5,138 bases of DNA from Mariprofundaceae bacterium. GTDB taxonomy: Bacteria > Pseudomonadota > Zetaproteobacteria > Mariprofundales > Mariprofundaceae. The stretch spans positions 1 through 5,138 of the forward strand of contig JALUXN010000321.1 of NCBI GenBank assembly GCA_027018975.1. Direction: 5' to 3'. The notes under the pieces were generated by a model. The model had not been told where the DNA came from. It was given only the letters and a program-made list of their open reading frames with translations, and ran no database searches. Position 1 is the first letter of the stretch; every line of letters starts with the position of its first letter. Of the stretch, positions 1-5,138 are shown in pieces. The position numbers and the translations under genes are program-made.

Positions 1-522
1 ATTATAACCAACCTTCGCGCCTTCCTGCTTTTTCCCATAGGTGGTTTTTACCGTTGAATCCACATCGATCCACATAGAGTCCCGCATCAAACGGGAAGTG
101 AACGCTCTCGCTCGCTTCCAGGCGCGACCACGCATGGTATGGTTGAGCGTCTCCAGTTGATAAACATGTTGCTCATTCGCCGTCTTGAAGATGCGACTCA
201 TGGTCGTGGCATCCATCACCTTTTGCCAACCACCAAGCTTGCGCAACACCTTGTCCCCCCAGACTCGAATGCTGTCATCAACACTACGAGCTCCAGCGAT
301 TAGGCTGAGCAGATGTAACTCCACAGCATCGCATAATTGGTAGCGAGCATTGTTGGCTCTGGTGTGATGAACAACCTTGCGAAAGGAATCTCTAAATCCA
401 AGCTTATGTAGAAATCGAATCGCTGGAATCAATCCGGCATAGGTGGTCAGGTTCTTGCCCGTACCTTCGATGGTTACTTTTTGCATAGACTTTCGGACGC
501 GGTGTGCTGTAGCTTTACTCAC
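1..522 (-). CDS. IS1380-family transposase, N-terminal part (runs off left edge)
   Basis: DDE transposase that would cut and join the ends of its own insertion sequence. About 174 residues are visible and the frame is open to the window edge; full-length family members are usually a little over 400 residues, so the later catalytic residues lie outside. The family call rests on the block at positions 1-66, which reads WIDVDSTVKTTYGKKQEGAK followed by VGYN: the first catalytic Asp in a DxDST motif, then the YG-x-x-QEGA-x-x-GYN motif typical of IS1380 transposases. Start choice: an internal ATG at 484-486 has no ribosome binding site, while a GTG at 520-522 in the same frame has AGGAG at 534-538, 11 nt upstream, so I prefer the GTG; the ATG remains possible. 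No frameshift or stop is seen in the visible part. The region is more A/T rich than the host genes, as expected for a transferred element. Confidence 0.85.
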   Translation of the reverse strand, partial: MSKATAHRVRKSMQKVTIEGTGKNLTTYAGLIPAIRFLHKLGFRDSFRKVVHHTRANNARYQLCDAVELHLLSLIAGARSVDDSIRVWGDKVLRKLGGWQKVMDATTMSRIFKTANEQHVYQLETLNHTMRGRAWKRARAFTSRLMRDSMWIDVDSTVKTTYGKKQEGAKVGYN

Positions 523-524
523 TG

Positions 525-584
525 AAAAGGTGACTCCTTTGTTTTTTTGATTGAGCTGCTAACTTATGGAGGAGTCTACCTTTT
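525..584 (-). promoter_or_regulatory. Long-range stem that would bury the transposase ribosome binding site
   Basis: AAAAGGTGACTCCT at 525-538 is the reverse complement of 570-584 apart from one unpaired base (577), giving a 14-bp stem around a 31-nt loop. In the leftward transcript the 3' arm contains the AGGAG ribosome binding site (534-538) and ends two bases before the GTG start at 522. Folded RNA would therefore hide the translation start. Similar shielding is known for IS10 and IS50, where it silences transcripts that run in from outside. Here a transcript starting near 582 would still carry most of the 5' arm, so the stem may dampen transposase synthesis generally. The function is inferred. 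Confidence 0.5.
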
Positions 585-588
585 TTGG

Positions 589-617
589 ATTATATTGCCA
601 GGTGTTTGCAGGATCTA
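589..617 (-). promoter_or_regulatory. Candidate transposase promoter with consensus -10 box
   Basis: On the minus strand a perfect TATAAT lies at 594-589. Seventeen bases upstream is TAGATC (617-612), a poor match to the -35 consensus, which would place the -35 box inside the terminal repeat. Transcription would start near 582 and lead into the transposase leader. Seen: the hexamers and spacing. Inferred: that they work as a promoter; the weak -35 suggests low activity. Confidence 0.4.
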
Positions 618-619
618 GG
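606..619 (-). repeat. Probable terminal inverted repeat of the IS (one copy visible)
   Basis: On the minus strand this reads CCTAGATCCTGCAA. IS1380 elements have short imperfect terminal repeats, commonly beginning with CC; the similarity to the ISEcp1 end is from memory. Only one copy is in the window, so the exact length and the pairing partner cannot be verified here. Confidence 0.5.
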
Positions 620-634
620 GTCGATTGGGATATT
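606..634 (+). promoter_or_regulatory. Weak candidate IS/chromosome hybrid promoter toward glnK
   Basis: TTGCAG (606-611) inside the IS end and GATATT (629-634) in the chromosomal flank are 17 bases apart and point at glnK. Each matches the sigma-70 consensus only in part (3 of 6 and 4 of 6). Insertion sequences sometimes supply a -35 box from their terminal repeat to a flanking -10; this would be such a case. It is a tentative call because A/T-rich sequence produces matches of this quality by chance. Confidence 0.2.
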
Positions 635-653
635 TGCCGCTCGGGCAACAGTG

Positions 654-659
654 AGGAGG
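654..659 (+). promoter_or_regulatory. glnK ribosome binding site (decides the start)
   Basis: AGGAGG, a full consensus site, sits 8 nt before the ATG at 668. The alternative in-frame ATG at 566 has no such site and lies inside the mobile element. This fixes the glnK start at 668. A small hairpin (TTGCC 634-638 with GGCAA 644-648) ends 5 nt before this site. Confidence 0.85.
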
Positions 660-667
660 AGCATGTT

Positions 668-1009
668 ATGAAAATGATTACTGCGGTGGTGAAACCGTTC
701 AAACTGGATGATGTGAAGGATGCGCTGCTGGAGATCGATGTCTCCGGCATGACGATTGTCGAAGTGCGCGGCCATGGCCGGCAGAAGGGACATACCGAGC
801 TCTATCGCGGCGCGGAATATAGTGTCGATTTTGTGCCGAAGACCGAGATCAAAGTGGTCGTCTCTGATGACCGTGTCGATGAGGTGATCGATGCGATGCA
901 GCGTGCCGCATGCACCGGCAAGATCGGCGACGGTAAGATTTTTGTCACACCCGTGGAGCGCGTGATTCGGATTCGCACCGGCGAAGAGAATCAGGACGCA
1001 TTGAGTTAA
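668..1009 (+). CDS. glnK: Nitrogen regulatory protein PII (GlnK type)
   Basis: Trimeric signal protein that senses ATP/ADP, 2-oxoglutarate and, through uridylylation, glutamine; unmodified GlnK binds AmtB and blocks ammonium entry. The protein has 113 residues against 112 for E. coli GlnK and begins MKMITAVVKPFKLDDV, the usual PII start. The T-loop (about 37-55) carries YRGAEY at 46-51 with Tyr51, the uridylylation site, intact. The B-loop (TGKIGDGKIFV, 83-93) and the C-terminal RIRTGE (101-106), both nucleotide-binding, are also present. The reading frame stays open upstream to 566, into the IS, but homology and the ribosome binding site place the start at 668. glnK lies 26 nt before amtB, which is why I call it glnK rather than glnB, although sequence alone separates the two poorly. 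In many proteobacteria this operon uses an NtrC/sigma-54 promoter; none is visible between the IS end and the start. Confidence 0.95.
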   Translation: MKMITAVVKPFKLDDVKDALLEIDVSGMTIVEVRGHGRQKGHTELYRGAEYSVDFVPKTEIKVVVSDDRVDEVIDAMQRAACTGKIGDGKIFVTPVERVIRIRTGEENQDALS

Positions 1010-1035
1010 TTCGAGTCGGACGAGGGAGATAACTA

Positions 1036-2238
1036 ATGAATGTCGATGTATTTTTTCTAACCATGGGCGCAGCCATGGTACTGGCGATGCATGCCGGTTT
1101 TGCCTTTTTAGAGGTCGGGACGGTGCGCAAAAAGAATCAGGTCAACGCGCTGGTACGGGTGATCAGTGATTTCGGATTTTCAACCATCGCCTACTTTTTT
1201 GTTGGTTTTATGGTTGCCTACGGCATTAATTTTTTCGCACCGGTGGCCGAGATCAATGTGATCGGTGGCGCCAAGAATGGCTATGAGATGGTGCACTTCT
1301 TCTTTCTGCTCACCTTTGCTGCCGCGATCCCCGCGATCATCTCCGGCGGCATCACCGAGCGGGTGAAGTTTTGGCCCAATGCGATGGCCACGGTGCTGCT
1401 GGTCGGCCTCGTTTACCCCCTCTATGAGGGGATGATCTGGGGTGGCAACTTCGGCTTCCAGAGTTGGTTGGAGTCATCATTCGGCGCCCAGTTCCACGAT
1501 TTTGCCGGCTCCGTAGTGGTACATGCGATGGGTGGATTTCTGGCGCTTGGCGCGGTGGTGATGCTCGGCGCACGGCATGGGCGCTACGGTAAAGATGGTC
1601 AGACCAAAGCGATTCTTCCCTCCAATATCCCCTTTCTGGCGCTCGGTTCGTGGATTCTCTGCGTTGGCTGGTTCGGTTTCAATGTGATGAGCGCCGGCAA
1701 CGCGGCAGGTGCCTCCGGTCTGGTAGCGATGAACTCCCTGCTGGCGATGGTTGGTGGTCTGCTGGCGGCACTGGTGGTGGGCAAGAATGACCCCGGCTTT
1801 GTCCACAACGGTGCGCTGGCCGGTCTCGTAGCAGTCTGTGCCGGATCGGACATCATGCACCCGCTCGGTTCACTCTTCGTTGGCGTGGTTGCCGGTGCAG
1901 TCTTTGTGGTCGGTTTCGAGTTCATTCAGAACCGCCTCAAAATTGACGACGTACTTGGTGTGATTCCGCTGCATGGTGTCTGCGGCACGTGGGGCGGTAT
2001 TGCTGCCGGCATTTTCGGCACTACGGCAATGGGTGGTGCCGGCGGCGTCACCTTCATGGCGCAGCTGGTCGGCACATTGGTCGGCTTGGCTATCGCTATC
2101 GCTGGCGGCTTCATCGTCTATGGTGCATTGAAGAGCACTATCGGCATCCGCCTATCCGAAGAGGAAGAGTTCATGGGCGCCGATCTTGCTATCCATCAAA
2201 TCAGTGCCAACCCGGAAGAGGATATGGCGGGTCACTGA
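1036..2238 (+). CDS. amtB: Ammonium transporter, Amt family
   Basis: Inner-membrane ammonium channel of 400 residues, working as a trimer. The pore residues known from E. coli AmtB can be matched: Phe gate F90 and F94 (FLLTF) plus F215, recruitment-site W135 (MIWGG) and S219, and the twin histidines H163 (VVVHAMGG) and H313 (PLHGVCGTWGG). Residues 155-180, beginning DFAGSVVVHAMGG, fit the Amt family signature. Hydrophobic stretches run through the protein and are consistent with the usual eleven helices. There is no cleavable signal peptide: the protein begins almost directly with helix 1. The first loop reads FLEVGTVRKKNQVNAL instead of the FYGGLxRxKN common in enterobacterial AmtB, so this is a more divergent subgroup. 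The C-terminal tail (EEEEFMGADLAIHQ, about 374-387) keeps the Glu, Gly-x-Asp and His pattern of the cytoplasmic region that contacts GlnK. A GAGGGAG site lies 7 nt upstream of the ATG. It is surely co-transcribed with glnK. Confidence 0.94.
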   Translation: MNVDVFFLTMGAAMVLAMHAGFAFLEVGTVRKKNQVNALVRVISDFGFSTIAYFFVGFMVAYGINFFAPVAEINVIGGAKNGYEMVHFFFLLTFAAAIPAIISGGITERVKFWPNAMATVLLVGLVYPLYEGMIWGGNFGFQSWLESSFGAQFHDFAGSVVVHAMGGFLALGAVVMLGARHGRYGKDGQTKAILPSNIPFLALGSWILCVGWFGFNVMSAGNAAGASGLVAMNSLLAMVGGLLAALVVGKNDPGFVHNGALAGLVAVCAGSDIMHPLGSLFVGVVAGAVFVVGFEFIQNRLKIDDVLGVIPLHGVCGTWGGIAAGIFGTTAMGGAGGVTFMAQLVGTLVGLAIAIAGGFIVYGALKSTIGIRLSEEEEFMGADLAIHQISANPEEDMAGH

Positions 2239-2266
2239 CAGCGTAAGCGTCACCGACCGTACACAA

Positions 2267-2292
2267 CAGAACGTCCCTCACGGGGCGTTCTG
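2267..2292. terminator. Hairpin terminator between convergent amtB and gmd
   Basis: CAGAACGTCCC (2267-2277), loop TCAC, GGGGCGTTCTG (2282-2292): an 11-bp stem with one T-G pair. It lies 28 nt after the amtB stop and 13 nt after the gmd stop, where transcription from both sides should end. Neither strand has a proper T-run after the stem (ACTACTGACT rightward, TTGTGTACGG leftward), so it is an imperfect intrinsic terminator or a 3'-end-protecting hairpin. The symmetry suggests it serves both genes. Confidence 0.75.
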
Positions 2293-2305
2293 ACTACTGA
2301 CTAAA

Positions 2306-3430
2306 TCACCCCTCCACCGCCACCGGAATATCGTGGCCATGCGCTTTGAGCAACGCGAAGCGTTCGGCGACTTTGAGATCCTCGGCAACCATCTCGGCGC
2401 ACATCTCCTGTACTGTAATCTCCGGCGTCCAGCCCAGCTTCGCTTTGGCCTTGCTCGGGTCGCCCAGCAGCGTCTCCACCTCTGCCGGCCGGAAATAACG
2501 CGGATCGACGCGCACAATCACATCGCCCACCGCTAATGCCGGTGCTTTGTCGCCTGCGATGGCTGTGACCACGCCACGCTCCTCTAGGCCTTCGCCCTCG
2601 AACTCGATCGTCACACCAAGCTCTGCCGCCGCCCAGGTGATAAACTGGCGCACCGAGTACTGCACACCAGTAGCGATAACAAAATCGTCCGGAGCATCCT
2701 GCTGCAGCATCATCCACTGCATACGCACATAATCCTTGGCATGCCCCCAGTCGCGCAGCGCATCCATGTTGCCCATGTAGAGGCAGGACTCCAGCCCCTG
2801 CGCGATATTGGCCAGCCCGCGTGTGATCTTACGGGTCACAAAGGTCTCACCGCGACGCGGCGATTCGTGGTTGAAGAGAATGCCATTGCAAGCGTACATG
2901 CCATACGATTCACGATAATTGACCACAATCCAATAGGCGTACATCTTGGCCACCGCATAGGGCGAACGGGGATAAAACGGCGTCGTCTCTTTTTGCGGAA
3001 TCTCGCGCACATCACCGAACAGCTCGGAGGTAGAGGCCTGATAGAACCTCACCTTCTTTTCCATGCCCAGCAGTCGAATCGCCTCCAAGAGCCGCAGCGT
3101 GCCGACCGCATCGACATCCGCCGTATATTCCGGCGACTCGAAACTGACCGCCACATGCGATTGCGCGCCGAGATTGTAGACCTCGTCCGGCTGCACCTCC
3201 TGAATAATGCGGGTGAGATTGGAGGCGTCCGTCAGATCGCCGTAATGGAGGGTGAAATTCTTGTCTTCGACATGCGGATCCTGATAGATGTGATCCACCC
3301 GCTGGGTATTGAACAACGATGCACGCCGCTTGATGCCGTGCACCTGATACCCCTTCGCCAACAAAAACTCCGCTAGATAGGAGCCATCCTGGCCAGTCAC
3401 GCCAGTAATCAATGCAACTTTTTGTGTCAT
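2306..3430 (-). CDS. gmd: GDP-mannose 4,6-dehydratase
   Basis: Cytoplasmic enzyme converting GDP-D-mannose to GDP-4-keto-6-deoxy-D-mannose, the branch point to GDP-fucose, GDP-rhamnose, colitose and perosamine for surface polysaccharides. It is a short-chain dehydrogenase/reductase of the extended type, 374 residues against 373 in E. coli. The NADP-binding Rossmann loop TGVTGQDGSYL is at 9-19, followed by the family motif GIKRRAS (32-38). The catalytic set is T134 and E136 in STSELFG, with Y158 and K162 in YAVAK. The blocks NHESPRRGETFVTRKITR and VDPRYFRPAEVE, both typical of Gmd, are present. Long stretches match my memory of the E. coli protein almost residue for residue. AAGGAG (3436-3441) lies 5 nt before the ATG. 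It lies 57 nt downstream of yggT on the same strand with no clear terminator between, so read-through is likely, though an own promoter is possible. No fcl or other sugar gene is next to it here. Confidence 0.96.
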   Translation of the reverse strand: MTQKVALITGVTGQDGSYLAEFLLAKGYQVHGIKRRASLFNTQRVDHIYQDPHVEDKNFTLHYGDLTDASNLTRIIQEVQPDEVYNLGAQSHVAVSFESPEYTADVDAVGTLRLLEAIRLLGMEKKVRFYQASTSELFGDVREIPQKETTPFYPRSPYAVAKMYAYWIVVNYRESYGMYACNGILFNHESPRRGETFVTRKITRGLANIAQGLESCLYMGNMDALRDWGHAKDYVRMQWMMLQQDAPDDFVIATGVQYSVRQFITWAAAELGVTIEFEGEGLEERGVVTAIAGDKAPALAVGDVIVRVDPRYFRPAEVETLLGDPSKAKAKLGWTPEITVQEMCAEMVAEDLKVAERFALLKAHGHDIPVAVEG

Positions 3431-3487
3431 CTCTTCTCCTTAGTTTGATCGCTCAGCTGTCGCTCAAATCATTTTGAACAACATCTG

Positions 3488-3793
3488 TCAGCCACCCTGA
3501 ATCATGATCAAGGCAATGCGTTGCAGCGTCGCAACGACAAAGTTATCGAGAAACATAATCAGCAACAGCACAATAATCGGCGATAGATCAATGCCGCCAA
3601 TGTAGGGCACACGCTTGCGAATCGGGAAAAGCAGCGGCTCCGAACACTGATTGATCACCCGTACAATCGGGTTGTAGGGGTCAGGAGAGACCCAGGAGAG
3701 AACTGCGCGTGCAATCACCACCACTGTCGCAGCCGTAAACAGCGCGCTCAGCACCATCGCCAGCGCCTGTAGAAAGTAGCCCAGAACAAACAT
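3488..3793 (-). CDS. yggT: YggT family integral membrane protein
   Basis: Small inner-membrane protein of 101 residues; the family's molecular role is poorly defined (links to osmotic tolerance in E. coli and to division or envelope organisation elsewhere). A long hydrophobic segment covers about residues 4-34, a second about 70-97. Between them lies the conserved cytoplasmic-type block SWVSPDPYNPIVR (33-45) and EPLLFPIRKRVP (52-63), then GGIDLSPIIVLL (66-77), which identify the family. It has one YGGT repeat, whereas the E. coli protein has two and is about twice as long; single-repeat forms are common. Its ATG shares one base with the proC stop (TGATG on the minus strand), and a GGAGGAG site (3802-3808) lies inside the end of proC, 8 nt upstream. 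Translation is probably coupled to proC. Confidence 0.9.
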   Translation of the reverse strand: MFVLGYFLQALAMVLSALFTAATVVVIARAVLSWVSPDPYNPIVRVINQCSEPLLFPIRKRVPYIGGIDLSPIIVLLLIMFLDNFVVATLQRIALIMIQGG

Positions 3794-4593
3794 CAGCTCA
3801 TCTCCTCCGAACGTTTTTTCGCCGCCACGACCCCCTCGCGCACTGCAGCCGGAAAACCCATCTCATACATCATATCGAGCGCGGCCTGTGTGGTTCCGCC
3901 GGGACTGGTAACCTGATGGCGCAGTGACTCCGCATCGCGCCCGCTCTCCACCAGCATCTTGCCGGCACCCAGTGCCGTCTGTCCGACCAAGGTGGACGCC
4001 AACGACGCATCCAGCCCCAGCTTGACACCTGCCGCCTGCATCAACTCCGCCAGCAGAAAGAAATAGGCAGGGCCACTGCCGGATAGCGCTGTCACCACAT
4101 GCATCAGCGACTCATCCGTCACCCGCGTCGATTGGCCGCAGGCATTGAGCAGATACTCCGCCCGCTGTTGATGCAATTCATCAGCCTCGCTGTAGAGCAC
4201 CGACATGCCCGCCCCTACCAGAGCAGCTGTGTTGGGCATCACGCGAACAATGTGCGGATGCCCTGCCGACCACGCCTGCAACGATGCGCTCGCCACACCC
4301 GCGGCGATACTGATCACGGTACACGCCGCCGGCAGCGCAGCGGCAATCTCCTGCAGAACACCACGCAGCTGCTGTGGTTTCACCGCCAGTAGCACCAGAT
4401 CCGCATCCTGCACGGCCGCGACATTATCTTCGCTCAAGCGCACCGCATAGCGCTCTGCCAACAACTGGCGACGCGCAGCCTGCGGCTCCGATACCGTCAC
4501 ATGCGTCGCCGGATGACCGACTCTGAGCAGACCACCGATCAGTGCCTCGGCCATATTGCCTCCGCCAATGAACGCTATTCGCAGTTGTTGCAT
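3793..4593 (-). CDS. proC: Pyrroline-5-carboxylate reductase
   Basis: Last step of proline synthesis: reduces 1-pyrroline-5-carboxylate to L-proline with NAD(P)H in the cytoplasm. The 266 residues are the normal family length. The N-terminal Rossmann fold shows IGGGNMAEAL (9-18) and the AVKPQ segment (70-74); RVMPNT is at 117-122. The C-terminal dimerisation and substrate domain contains TALSGSGPAYFF (168-179) and the ProC signature region HQVTSPGGTTQAAL (226-239). A GTG at 4614 would add seven residues, but AGGAGG (4598-4603) lies 4 nt before the ATG at 4593 and the shorter form begins like other ProC proteins (MQQLRIAFIGGG). The start overlaps the yggS end by 19 nt and the stop overlaps the yggT start by one base, so the three genes form one tight operon. 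Confidence 0.96.
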   Translation of the reverse strand: MQQLRIAFIGGGNMAEALIGGLLRVGHPATHVTVSEPQAARRQLLAERYAVRLSEDNVAAVQDADLVLLAVKPQQLRGVLQEIAAALPAACTVISIAAGVASASLQAWSAGHPHIVRVMPNTAALVGAGMSVLYSEADELHQQRAEYLLNACGQSTRVTDESLMHVVTALSGSGPAYFFLLAELMQAAGVKLGLDASLASTLVGQTALGAGKMLVESGRDAESLRHQVTSPGGTTQAALDMMYEMGFPAAVREGVVAAKKRSEEMS

Positions 4594-5138
4594 AATACCT
4601 CCTGTGAAGAGCACCGCACGTCCCAGTCACCAAACAGCGATGAACCGATACGCACCATCTCCGAGCCCGCCTCGATCGCCAAGCGATAATCGCCGCTCAT
4701 CCCCATGCATAACAGCAGCTGCTCTGTTGCGCTGCGTGTCGATTGCAATCGATCGCGCAACTGCCGCATCTGCTGAAACGCCTCAGCCACCGCATCATCA
4801 CCACTGCGCGGCGCCATACACATCAAACCGGCCATACGCAGCGTTTGCAACTGATCCAACGCACCAACAAAGTCGTGCAGCTGCGCCGGCGCGATTCCAC
4901 GCTGTCCGGCCACCCCGCCGATATTGATCTGCACCAACACCGGCAACTGACGCCCGACCACATGTTTGGCCACCGCGCGCGCTATCTCCAGATCGTCACA
5001 ACTGTGCCACATTGCCGCTGCCCGAGCGACATATTTCGCCTTATTCTTCTGCAACGGCCCGATCATATGCCAGTCGCAAACCGGCCAGCGAACAGCACGG
5101 TCTCGCAGCTGCTGCGGCCGTGACTCGCCAAAGTGCCT
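4575..5138 (-). CDS. yggS: YggS/PLPBP family pyridoxal phosphate homeostasis protein, partial (N-terminus beyond right edge)
   Basis: PLP-binding protein that keeps free pyridoxal 5'-phosphate in balance; alanine-racemase-like barrel without known catalytic activity. The frame is open from the window edge to the TAG at 4575-4577, giving the last 187 residues. Full-length proteins have about 230, so roughly 45 residues, including the PLP-bound lysine, are missing. Visible motifs in order: HFGES near the edge (usually FGEN), WHMIGPLQKNKAKYVA, VLVQINI, LRMAGLMCMAP, and the phosphate-binding CMGMSGDYRLAIEAGSEMVRIGSSLFG. The usual SMGMS is CMGMS here and the FGEN asparagine is Ser, both modest changes. 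It is the upstream gene of the yggS-proC-yggT cluster and overlaps proC by 19 nt. The promoter lies outside the window. Confidence 0.93.
   Translation of the reverse strand, partial: RHFGESRPQQLRDRAVRWPVCDWHMIGPLQKNKAKYVARAAAMWHSCDDLEIARAVAKHVVGRQLPVLVQINIGGVAGQRGIAPAQLHDFVGALDQLQTLRMAGLMCMAPRSGDDAVAEAFQQMRQLRDRLQSTRSATEQLLLCMGMSGDYRLAIEAGSEMVRIGSSLFGDWDVRCSSQEVLCNNCE
4598..4603 (-). promoter_or_regulatory. proC ribosome binding site inside yggS (decides the start)
   Basis: AGGAGG on the minus strand, 4 nt before the ATG at 4593 and within the last codons of yggS. The upstream GTG at 4614 would lie before this site, so it cannot be the start that uses it. Ribosomes finishing yggS at 4575 pass over the proC start, which favours coupled translation. 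Confidence 0.8.

Larger units (their letters stand above)
1..619 (-). mobile_element. IS1380-family insertion sequence, 5' (transposase-start) portion
   Basis: The element is entered from the right: outer end near 619, then a ~97-nt leader, then the transposase reading left out of the window. The boundary at 619 is inferred. Read on the minus strand the sequence there begins CCTAGATCCTGC, which resembles the CCTAGATTCT start I recall for ISEcp1, a member of this family. The other end and the target duplication (usually 4 bp in this family) lie outside the window, so the boundary could be off by a few bases. The element sits directly before glnK and in the opposite orientation to it. Confidence 0.75.

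Noticed and set aside
592..611. TTGCCAGGTGTTTGCA-like sequence resembling a sigma-54 promoter before glnK
   Set aside because: With TTGC aligned to the -12 element, the -24 element reads TTGCCA, lacking the required GG at the right spacing. It also lies within the IS end.
634..648. TTGCC-GCTCG-GGCAA hairpin before the glnK ribosome binding site
   Set aside because: Only five base pairs and it leaves the binding site free; no evidence that it regulates anything.
2231..2257. Near-direct repeat GTCACTGAC / GTCACCGAC and a small inverted repeat at the amtB stop
   Set aside because: Short, imperfect and partly coding; the strong hairpin at 2267-2292 is a sufficient terminator.
2741..3376. 211-codon open frame on the plus strand
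   Set aside because: It lies wholly antisense to gmd, whose reading frame is clear by homology; the protein is Arg/His/Ile rich and resembles no family. It is a by-product of gmd codon use.
3464..3477. TCAAA-TCAT-TTTGA hairpin between gmd and yggT
   Set aside because: Five A/T-rich base pairs without a following T-run; too weak to call a terminator.
4556..5123. Open frames of 123 and 126 codons on the plus strand
   Set aside because: Both are antisense to yggS and the start of proC, with low-complexity Pro/Ser/His/Arg composition and no ribosome binding site.
1..5138. CRISPR arrays, tRNA or rRNA genes, defence or toxin-antitoxin systems, attachment sites
   Set aside because: None seen on reading either strand; the space is nearly filled by the listed genes, and the only gap over 100 nt belongs to the IS leader and glnK upstream region.

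Overview
The window looks like chromosomal DNA of a proteobacterium. Gammaproteobacteria or a close relative is my best guess, from the yggS-proC-yggT cluster, the glnK-amtB pair and a GDP-mannose dehydratase very close to the enterobacterial type. I cannot place the species. Five genes are complete, two run off the window edges, and all belong to known families. I do not see a previously undescribed multi-gene system.

Left edge (1-619): the 5' part of an insertion sequence of the IS1380 family, transcribed leftward. It holds the first ~174 codons of its transposase, the untranslated leader and a probable outer end near 619. This stretch is visibly richer in A/T than the rest. The leader can fold into a 14-bp stem that buries the transposase ribosome binding site, and a TATAAT box lies just outside the stem.

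Centre-left (620-2292): glnK (PII signal protein) and amtB (ammonium channel), both rightward and 26 nt apart, the standard ammonium uptake and control pair. GlnK carries the uridylylated tyrosine in its T-loop and would plug AmtB when nitrogen is plentiful. The mobile element ends about 48 nt before the glnK start, and no sigma-54 promoter is visible in that gap, so the native promoter has probably been cut off. A strong hairpin at 2267-2292 separates amtB from the convergent gene.

Right half (2306-5138): a leftward run of yggS (partial), proC, yggT and gmd. The first three overlap (19 nt, then 1 nt) and look translationally coupled: PLP homeostasis protein, pyrroline-5-carboxylate reductase and a small membrane protein. 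gmd follows 57 nt later with its own ribosome binding site and no visible terminator between. It makes the GDP-6-deoxy-4-keto-mannose precursor of fucose, rhamnose or perosamine-type sugars and is not functionally linked to the three genes before it.

The points most worth a second look are the IS/glnK junction and the stem over the transposase ribosome binding site.
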